A stretch of 30,247 bases of DNA, taken from positions 1-30,247 of the forward strand of contig JAEZVV010000009.1 of assembly GCA_023443095.1 (NCBI GenBank), in the 5' to 3' direction. The DNA is from Pseudomonadota bacterium. Its GTDB lineage: Bacteria > Pseudomonadota > Gammaproteobacteria > Burkholderiales > Burkholderiaceae_F. This document shows, one piece after another, positions 25,107 to 30,247 of this stretch. The notes under the pieces are model-generated. The model was not told the origin of the DNA, did not search any database, and saw nothing but the letters and a program-made list of their open reading frames with translations. Each line of letters starts with the position of its first letter. Position 1 is the first letter of the stretch. The translations under genes and the position numbers were made by a program.

Positions 25107-26227
25107 GCCAGCACTGCGATGTCCTGATCGTGGGCGGCGGGCCAGCCGGCTCGACCTGCGCCCGCCAGTTGGTGGCCGCCGGCATCGACGTCCTGGTGCT
25201 CGACCGCAAGGCTTTCCCGCGCGACAAGGTCTGCGCCGGCTGGGTCACCCCGGCGGTGATGGAAGAACTCGGGATCGACCCCGCCGCCTATCAGGCGAGC
25301 GGCCATACCCTGGCGCCGATCACGGGCTTTGTCACCGGCCTGATCGGCGAAGAGCCGGTTGAGACCCGTTACGACGCTCCGGTGAGCTACGGCATCCGCC
25401 GCTGCGAGTTCGATGCCTTCCTGCTCGCGACCAGCGGCGCCCGCCTCGCCCCGCCCGCTGCCTTGAAAAGCCTGGAGCGCAGCTCCGCCGGCTGGCTTGC
25501 CAACGGCACCATCTTTGCTCGCGTGGTGGTCGGCGCCGGCGGCCATTTCTGCCCGGTGGCGCGCCAGATCAACGACGAGCCCGACGGCGGCGAACCGGTG
25601 GTCGCCGCGCAGGAGATCGAGTTCGAGATGAGCCCCGAACAGGCCACCGCCTGCGGCGCACAAGGCCACACCCCCGAGCTCTACTTCTGCCCCGACCTCA
25701 AGGGTTACGGCTGGGTCTTCCGCAAGGACAACTACCTCAACATCGGACTCGGACGCGAAGACAAGGCCCGGCTCGCCGATCACGTCGAGCTGTTTCTCGA
25801 CTGGCTCAAGCTGCGCGGCCGGGTACCGCCCGACATCCCGAGCCGATTGCACGGCCATGCCTACCTGCTCTACCCCCACGCGCCGCGCGAACTGGTGGCC
25901 AACCGCGTGCTGCTGATCGGCGACGCCGCCGGCCTGGCTTATGCGCAGAGCGGCGAAGGCATCCGTCCGGCGGTGGAATCGGCCATGCTCGCGGCCCAGA
26001 CCTTGATCGCCGCGCGCGGCGACTACTCCTCGGTGCGGCTCGCACCCTATGCGCTGAAAATGGTCGAACGCTTTGGCCCGCGCCACACCGCGTCGATCTC
26101 TGACCATCTGCCAGCAGGCCTCAAGCGCATGCTCGCCACCCAGCTGCTGGGCTCGTCATGGTTCACCCGCCACGTGGTGATCAATCGCTGGTTCCTGCAT
26201 TCAGGCCAGCCCGCCGTGGCGCGTTAG
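25103..26227 (+). CDS. FAD-dependent oxidoreductase, geranylgeranyl-reductase type
   Basis: The 374-residue product is a Rossmann-fold flavoprotein of the PHBH/geranylgeranyl reductase superfamily. It has the dinucleotide motif VLIVGGGPAGSTCARQL at the N-terminus, RKAFPRDKVCAGWVTP (the Cys-containing motif of this group, about residues 35-50) and the second FAD motif VLLIGDAAGLAYAQSGEGIRPAVESA near residue 285. Family members reduce isoprenoid double bonds or hydroxylate/dehydrogenate small molecules. The four-base overlap with the CFA-synthase-like gene suggests that it acts on the same lipid, for instance reducing a methylated intermediate. That role is inferred. It ends 63 bases before the DUF2062 gene. 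Confidence 0.92.
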   Translation: MSQHCDVLIVGGGPAGSTCARQLVAAGIDVLVLDRKAFPRDKVCAGWVTPAVMEELGIDPAAYQASGHTLAPITGFVTGLIGEEPVETRYDAPVSYGIRRCEFDAFLLATSGARLAPPAALKSLERSSAGWLANGTIFARVVVGAGGHFCPVARQINDEPDGGEPVVAAQEIEFEMSPEQATACGAQGHTPELYFCPDLKGYGWVFRKDNYLNIGLGREDKARLADHVELFLDWLKLRGRVPPDIPSRLHGHAYLLYPHAPRELVANRVLLIGDAAGLAYAQSGEGIRPAVESAMLAAQTLIAARGDYSSVRLAPYALKMVERFGPRHTASISDHLPAGLKRMLATQLLGSSWFTRHVVINRWFLHSGQPAVAR

Positions 26228-26290
26228 ATCCCGCGACAGGTCCGACCCCGGCCGGTGCGAACCCGGTAGCGCAGTCGCTAGACTCGCGCC

Positions 26291-26833
26291 ATGCCGAGAA
26301 AATACCTTCGCCGCTGGATGCCAAGCGTGGACAAAGTCCGCGAGATCAAGGCTTTTGCGCTGTTCGGCGACACCCTCTTCCACCCTGCGCTGTGGCACCT
26401 CAACCGCCGCTCGGCTGCGGGCGGGGTGGCCGCCGGCCTCTTCTGCGGCCTGATTCCCGGCCCGCTGCAGATGCTGGGGGCGGCAATCTGCGCGCTGGTG
26501 TTCCGCGTCAACCTGCCGCTCGCCCTCGCTACCACGCTCTACACCAACCCGGTCACCATCGTCCCGCTCTACCTCGTCGGCTACGAGCTCGGCGCGTTCG
26601 TGCTGGGAGCGACCGCCGGCAAGACCATTCCGCCCGCCCCCGACTGGGACTGGCTGCACCCGGCCACCTCGGTCGAGCACCTGGGCCAGTGGGCGATCAG
26701 CCTTGGCACTCCGCTCGCCTTCGGCATCTTCCTGCTCGCCAGCCTGCTCGCGCTCACCGGCTATGTCGTCGTGCGGCTCGGCTGGAGCATTTATCTGCGC
26801 CGCGCCTGGCACGCCCGACGGCACAAGCCCTAA
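26291..26833 (+). CDS. DUF2062 membrane protein
   Basis: The 180-residue protein begins MPRKYLRRWMPSVDKVREIK and carries the DUF2062 core: VAAGLFCGLIPGPLQMLGAAICALVFRVNLPLALATTLYTNPVTIVPLY. Three to four hydrophobic segments (about residues 45-70, 78-112 and 140-165) indicate an inner-membrane protein with basic, cytoplasmic ends. The function is unknown. In Betaproteobacteria a DUF2062 gene is often near comEC, as it is here within 4 kb. It follows the cfa-flavoprotein pair on the same strand and may be co-transcribed. The ATG at 26291 matches the family start. Confidence 0.92.
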   Translation: MPRKYLRRWMPSVDKVREIKAFALFGDTLFHPALWHLNRRSAAGGVAAGLFCGLIPGPLQMLGAAICALVFRVNLPLALATTLYTNPVTIVPLYLVGYELGAFVLGATAGKTIPPAPDWDWLHPATSVEHLGQWAISLGTPLAFGIFLLASLLALTGYVVVRLGWSIYLRRAWHARRHKP

Positions 26834-26872
26834 GACCAGTCATCAGTCGACCCGGCGCGACGCGACAAGGCC

Positions 26873-27217
26873 TCAAAAGCCGAAGTCCTTCCAGGCGTAA
26901 TACATGCCTTTCGAGAAAAGATGTTCGGCGTTTTTCCTGTCGATCCAGGGATACCGCTGCCCAAGAACGGAAGCAAAGTCCGTTCGGCTCGTTGCCTTGC
27001 CGGACGCCTCCGCCATCCGGTAGACCGTCTCATAAGCGAACTTCATCGCCTCTCGGCAAATAACATCCAGTCGATCCCGTTCTTCGGAGCTCAGGCCGGG
27101 ATACTTCGCATGAAGCCGCTCCTGGATTGGCTTCAGCCAGTTTTCGCCCCATTCCATCGCCAACTCCAAGCCGAAGTTCAGAATCTCGTTGTCAGGACCG
27201 CTCTTTGATTGCTGCAT
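26873..27217 (-). CDS. Hypothetical protein, 114 residues
   Basis: I do not recognise this family. The product is soluble and looks helical and charged. It contains GLELAMEWGENWLKPIQERLHAKYPGLS, EERDRLDVICREAMKFAYETVYRMAE and a C-terminal RYPWIDRKNAEHLFSKGMYYAWKDFGF, whose W/Y/F pattern reads like a genuine conserved domain. Base composition is visibly less GC-rich than that of the neighbours, which suggests horizontal acquisition or a relaxed codon bias. ATG 27217 has only a weak upstream GGAG at ten bases. It is convergent with the DUF2062 gene (39-base gap) and lies 181 bases downstream of the glutathione S-transferase on the same strand. Confidence 0.7.
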   Translation of the reverse strand: MQQSKSGPDNEILNFGLELAMEWGENWLKPIQERLHAKYPGLSSEERDRLDVICREAMKFAYETVYRMAEASGKATSRTDFASVLGQRYPWIDRKNAEHLFSKGMYYAWKDFGF

Positions 27218-27398
27218 TCCTCGTCCGCTCCATCGGTCGACACCGCACGGCTCGGCATGGGCCGCTCTTCAAGCTCAGGTCAGCATGACCGGCGTTTAGG
27301 CGTTCCGGTTCCGCCGGCGCGGCTTGCCCCCGCTCGGACTCCTTGTCCGGAACTCGTACGGGCCAGCCCGCACCGCTCAATGGACCGATGCCCCGGGC

Positions 27399-28031
27399 TC
27401 AGCCGTGAGCGTGATCGCGCAGCACCTGGGCGATTGGGGGATGGGCCTCGAGTTCAAGCAGGCGCCGGTGAAAGTCCGGCCGGGTGTTCTGCAGATGCTG
27501 GCGCGCTCCCGACCAGCGCGAGACCACTACGGCCAGAAAAGCCAGCGCTCCGGGGCGCGCCACTGGCAGCAAATCGTCGCCGTCGAACAGATCGGCAAAC
27601 ATCTCCCAGCGCCGGTGCAGCTGCTGACGCGCGGCCTGGCGCACGCGCTCCTGTGCCGGCTTGCTGCGAGCTGTCGTCCAGCGCTCGGGATAATCGGCCA
27701 CCGAGATCGCCGCATAACAGTTGGCAGCGATGAAGACCAAGCCGCGCAGCGCGCGCGCGCGCCGGTCCGGCTCCGTCGGGAGCAGGCCCGCGGCCGGAAA
27801 CTCCAGACCGAGGTGGATGAGGATGGCCGCGCTTTCGCTCAACACCGTCCCGTCTTCCAGAACCAGGGTGGGGATCTGGCCGAGCGGGTTGAGCGTGAGC
27901 AGCTGCGGCAGCGCCGAGTCCGGCTCCCATTCCGAGGCGCGCACGATGCGGTAGTCGAGCCCGACGGCGTGCAGCGCCATCTCGATCGCGGCCGAGCCCG
28001 AACCCGGCGATCCGAAAAGCGTCAGTGGCAT
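27399..28031 (-). CDS. Glutathione S-transferase family protein
   Basis: The 210-residue cytosolic protein has the GST layout. The N-terminal thioredoxin-like domain (about residues 1-78) reads LTLFGSPGSGSAAIEMALHAVGLDYRIV, with the cis-Pro region NPLGQIPTLVLEDGTVLSESAAILIHL, where the ES pair contacts the glutathione gamma-glutamyl group. An all-helical C-terminal domain follows, with ARPGALAFLAVVVSRWSG. The Ser/Gly-rich SPGSGS replaces the catalytic Tyr, as in beta- or theta-like groups. ATG 28031 has AGGAAA eight bases upstream. The substrate is unknown. It stands at the edge of the accessory region. Confidence 0.9.
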   Translation of the reverse strand: MPLTLFGSPGSGSAAIEMALHAVGLDYRIVRASEWEPDSALPQLLTLNPLGQIPTLVLEDGTVLSESAAILIHLGLEFPAAGLLPTEPDRRARALRGLVFIAANCYAAISVADYPERWTTARSKPAQERVRQAARQQLHRRWEMFADLFDGDDLLPVARPGALAFLAVVVSRWSGARQHLQNTRPDFHRRLLELEAHPPIAQVLRDHAHG

Positions 28032-28141
28032 GGCTGTCTTTCCTGGTCAGTTCGAAAGGCACGGGCCCGGGCGGGCACGGATCCGGCCGGGATGATGCCA
28101 TCGGCCGGCACCTCTGCCCACAGACGCTAGCCGCGAGTCAA

Positions 28142-28954
28142 CTAGGCCCGGACTTCCGGGTAACGGCCAGCAAGTTCGCGCAGCAAAGCCGCGGCCTTGC
28201 CCGCCTGAAAGCATCCCGGGCCTGAAGGGTCGGGCGCCAGGCTCAGCTGCGCCCTCACGCTCGGGGCCGAGGCTGCGGCCAGCCTGAGCACGAGATCGGC
28301 TGGCAGGCCGAACCCTTCGGGTTGAGTCACGTATGACTGCCAGGCGCGCAGCAGGACTTCGCGCGGCTCGTTGGCCCACTTCGACTTTCTGAACTGACCG
28401 GGCTTCATGGGGTAGTAGTCGCCGTCGACCACCTGCACCAAGCGCGTCGAGGCTCCGCGGGCCAGCAGGTCTTCGACGATCCCGACGTAGGGGTGGTGGG
28501 CGCAGTTGATGAGCGCCATCGTCGCCGGCGTCGGCAATGGTTCCCCCGCCGCGGCCCGGAAACCGAGCCGGCGCACGCTGGCGGCGAGCAGCGTGTCGAC
28601 GATCTGGTCACCCCGGAAGTCGGGGCCACGGTCGGGCCGGAAGTAGGCCCCGTCAACCGGCAGCTCAAGCGAGTCCAGCACGAAGGCGAGCGAGCGGCGC
28701 AGGCGGGTCCGAAAGCAGAACGCGATCACCCGGATCTCCTGGGTGCGGATCGCCGTGCCAAGGTCGGAGGGAATGCCGTCGAGCCTGGATCCGAGCGTGA
28801 ACTCGATGTCGGAGAAGTTCAGGGCTGCGATGTCGGGGCAGGTCCGCAGCGCTGCAAGCATTTCGTCGTCGAACTGCTCAAGCAGCGTGGGTGAACAGCG
28901 GCAGCCCAGGGCCGAAGCCCGGATCGAGGCGTACGCCAGGACGTTGCTTGTCAA
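28142..28954 (-). CDS. Hypothetical protein, possibly with one ankyrin-like segment
   Basis: The 270-codon ORF has normal GC-rich codon use and ordinary protein composition, but I recognise no family. A segment near residues 150-175, PTPATMALINCAHHPYVGIVEDLLARGA, resembles an ankyrin helix pair, so a repeat-type protein-binding role is possible. A Tyr/Lys-rich loop, DGDYYPMKPGQFRKSKW, follows. There is no signal peptide or membrane segment. The start is doubtful. The only initiators are a TTG at 28954, with an in-frame stop 12 bases upstream, or an internal ATG at 28861, and neither has a Shine-Dalgarno sequence. The gene may be 5'-truncated. It is 110 bases upstream of the glutathione S-transferase on the same strand. 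Confidence 0.6.
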   Translation of the reverse strand: MTSNVLAYASIRASALGCRCSPTLLEQFDDEMLAALRTCPDIAALNFSDIEFTLGSRLDGIPSDLGTAIRTQEIRVIAFCFRTRLRRSLAFVLDSLELPVDGAYFRPDRGPDFRGDQIVDTLLAASVRRLGFRAAAGEPLPTPATMALINCAHHPYVGIVEDLLARGASTRLVQVVDGDYYPMKPGQFRKSKWANEPREVLLRAWQSYVTQPEGFGLPADLVLRLAAASAPSVRAQLSLAPDPSGPGCFQAGKAAALLRELAGRYPEVRA

Positions 28955-29082
28955 AGAAGGGGTCCGTTACAGGGCAGGCGCGAGCCGGGAACGCACCGCG
29001 AGCGGGGCAGAAGAGCTGAGGCACGGCATTCTGCACGCCTCCGTCCGGGCCGGCGCGCTTTCCCCTGTGATTTCGCCGTCGA

Positions 29083-29460
29083 TCAGGGTTCGTCATACTG
29101 GACGAAGAGCTCGCCGCCCGACGCCAAACACGACTCCACGAGCCGCTGGGCACGTTCGGGCTCGCGATGAAACAGGCCCACTCGCATCGCCACGATCTTG
29201 TCGAACTTTCTGCGGCCGAAATCGAAAGTCTCGAGCGCGCCCAGCAGGAATTCGGCCTTACCTTGTCCGACGAACTCAAGGTTGCGGGTCGATGCCGCCG
29301 CTATCATCACCCGCGAGCGGTCAAGGCCGACATAACAGCCCGATGTCAGGACGCGGCATATGAGGGTTGCGGCCACACCATGCCCGCACCCGATCTCCAG
29401 CACCCGGTCCGTGGGCCGGACATCCATTGATTGGATGAAAGCAGGAATGCGATCGCTCAT
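29083..29460 (-). CDS. Short class I SAM-dependent methyltransferase
   Basis: The 125-residue product is a small class I methyltransferase. It has DRVLEIGCGHGVAATLICRVL (motif I, SAM binding), YVGLDRSRVMIAAAS (acidic residue after beta 2), FDKIVAMRVGLFHREPERA (motif IV area) and ends just after strand 5 at GGELFVQYDEP. The core is complete through beta 5, but the usual beta 6-beta 7 region is absent, so it may be truncated. ATG 29460 (MSDRIPAFIQSMDVRPTD) is chosen as the family start. An in-frame ATG at 29580 adds 40 residues of less convincing sequence. The substrate is unknown. Confidence 0.7.
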   Translation of the reverse strand: MSDRIPAFIQSMDVRPTDRVLEIGCGHGVAATLICRVLTSGCYVGLDRSRVMIAAASTRNLEFVGQGKAEFLLGALETFDFGRRKFDKIVAMRVGLFHREPERAQRLVESCLASGGELFVQYDEP

Positions 29461-29617
29461 GGCCCCCGTCAACGTTGTTCGCCCCACGAAAACCTGCTCC
29501 TGCCCCGCTTCGCCCGAATCGGCACGGCTTAAGCCATAAAACTGGCCAAAGAGGTTTGCGTCCGCCCGCTTGAAGCTCAAGCCACCTTCTTGTTGAACGC
29601 TTTCAGGTGCTAGCCCT

Positions 29618-29773
29618 CAAGTCCACCACAAACGCGGCGTAGTAGTTCGGACCATAGTGCTCGAGCAATCCGGGTCCGTCGACCTGCAAGGGGGCCGTGT
29701 GGAAGGCAGCAGAAAACGCAACATGGAAGCTCGGATACAAGGCGCTGGCTGGACCCTTGACCTGCTTGAGCGT
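29618..29773 (-). pseudogene. Remnant of a VOC (glyoxalase-like) family gene
   Basis: About 52 codons read TLKQVKGPASALYPSFHVAF and then AFHTAPLQVDG, PGLLEHYGPNYYAAFVVDL. HVAF...A-FH...PGL-HYGPNYYAAFVVD is the C-terminal half of VOC-superfamily proteins, which normally continue DPDGxxxEAVC. Here several residues are missing after HVAFSA, the sequence leaves the family pattern after VVD and stops shortly after, and the N-terminal half is absent. It is therefore read as a decayed fragment. The assignment rests on recognising the motif by eye. Confidence 0.6.
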
Positions 29774-30122
29774 CACCTCATCCCTCCGCCTGGCCGACCA
29801 TAACCGAAGGGCTGCTCTGCTCACCGGCCCGGATGTCCGACCAAACTGACGCATATCCGAGGATGACGTCGCCGACAGGGCGGATGCGCCCGAACAAACG
29901 GGCAGGAATCGAGGCTCCCCGCCCGACGAGGCAGCGCCGACCGGAATTCCCGACTCGGCGCCACGCCAGCTCGCGATGCGCCGTAACCGTCCCGGGTCGA
30001 GGACCTAAAGACAGTACGCACCGGTTTGGCGGGCGGTGCGAAGACGCGTCGCCATCGACCGATGTTCCGGCGTTCAAGCGGCGGCCTCGTCTCAAGCGAG
30101 GGACTAGATGACCGCCGTTGCC
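29774..30122. other. Stretch with no supported gene
   Basis: Open frames exist on both strands, but none resembles a known protein or has a ribosome site. The composition is GC-rich without the regular third-position pattern of the upstream genes. No tRNA, tandem repeat or terminator was found. Confidence 0.5.
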
Positions 30123-30247
30123 CTAGCGGATCGTGAAGGTATGGTTCTTTTTCTCGGTATCGATTCGACGGAATCCGACGCGTCGCCAGCCAGAGTTGCA
30201 CGGTGAACCGACGCGGTGTTGTCCTTCGAACCTGGAGGCGGATACAC
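30123..30247 (-). CDS. Possible 3' end of a gene cut by the window edge
   Basis: A frame runs in from the window edge and ends at a TAG (30123-30125). It gives about 40 residues ending GWRRVGFRRIDTEKKNHTFTIR. The lower GC and the alternating hydrophobic/charged end look like a true C-terminal beta strand, but the family is not recognised and the fragment is too short to be sure. Confidence 0.3.
   Translation of the reverse strand, partial: VSASRFEGQHRVGSPCNSGWRRVGFRRIDTEKKNHTFTIR

Noticed and set aside
29778..30095. A 105-codon minus-strand ORF
   Set aside because: No ribosome site and no recognisable motif; Arg/Gly/Ser-rich composition typical of random GC-rich frames. It is in frame with the partial ORF at the window edge but separated by a stop.
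26840..30247. Integron cassette array (loosely spaced single genes on one strand)
   Set aside because: The gaps were searched by eye for paired RYYYAAC/GTTRRRY sites. Only an isolated GTTGAAC near 29594 and a near match near 27294 were seen, without partners or the expected hairpin.

Overview
This is a GC-rich, gene-dense bacterial chromosome segment. The layout on the minus strand, thrS-infC-rpmI-rplT-pheS-pheT-ihfA-merR followed by tRNA-Pro, with relA and tRNA-Val upstream, is typical of Betaproteobacteria. Together with the 3-hydroxybutyrate dehydrogenase, the DUF6494 protein and the Anbu proteasome operon, it suggests a Rhodocyclales-like organism. The order-level placement is an inference from gene order and protein style, not a database match.

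Region 1 (1-10.2 kb) is a translation and stress core, all on the minus strand: tRNA-Val(GAC), thrS, infC, rpmI, rplT, pheS, pheT, ihfA, a MerR regulator and tRNA-Pro(GGG), with relA at the upstream end. infC appears to start at an AUC codon. Terminator-like hairpins lie immediately before thrS and pheS and may split or attenuate the operon.

Region 2 (10.3-15.9 kb) holds small metabolic and regulatory units. These are mtfA overlapping a flavodoxin-like gene (+), an alpha/beta hydrolase coupled to a RidA-family gene (-), 3-hydroxybutyrate dehydrogenase with a DUF6494 gene (+), and the ACT-domain/UPF0210 pair (-). The terminator of the hydrolase-RidA pair lies inside the convergent flavodoxin gene. 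A perfect hairpin serves the DUF6494 and UPF0210 genes from both sides.

Region 3 (16.2-20.3 kb) is the most interesting functional module. It is a tightly packed operon of a circularly permuted ATP-grasp protein, an alpha-E protein, a transglutaminase-like protease and the Anbu proteasome-like peptidase. This gene set is known from comparative genomics and has been proposed to build and remove a peptide tag, but its chemistry is not settled. A tatD-comEC pair lies directly upstream on the same strand.

Region 4 (23.8-26.8 kb, +) pairs a cyclopropane-fatty-acid-synthase-like methyltransferase with an overlapping geranylgeranyl-reductase-type flavoprotein, followed by a DUF2062 membrane protein. 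This suggests a lipid-modifying unit.

Region 5 (26.9-30.2 kb) is accessory DNA, mostly minus strand. It holds a small orphan gene, a glutathione S-transferase, an unrecognised 270-residue ORF with a doubtful start, a short methyltransferase and a broken VOC-family gene. The last part has little convincing coding sequence.
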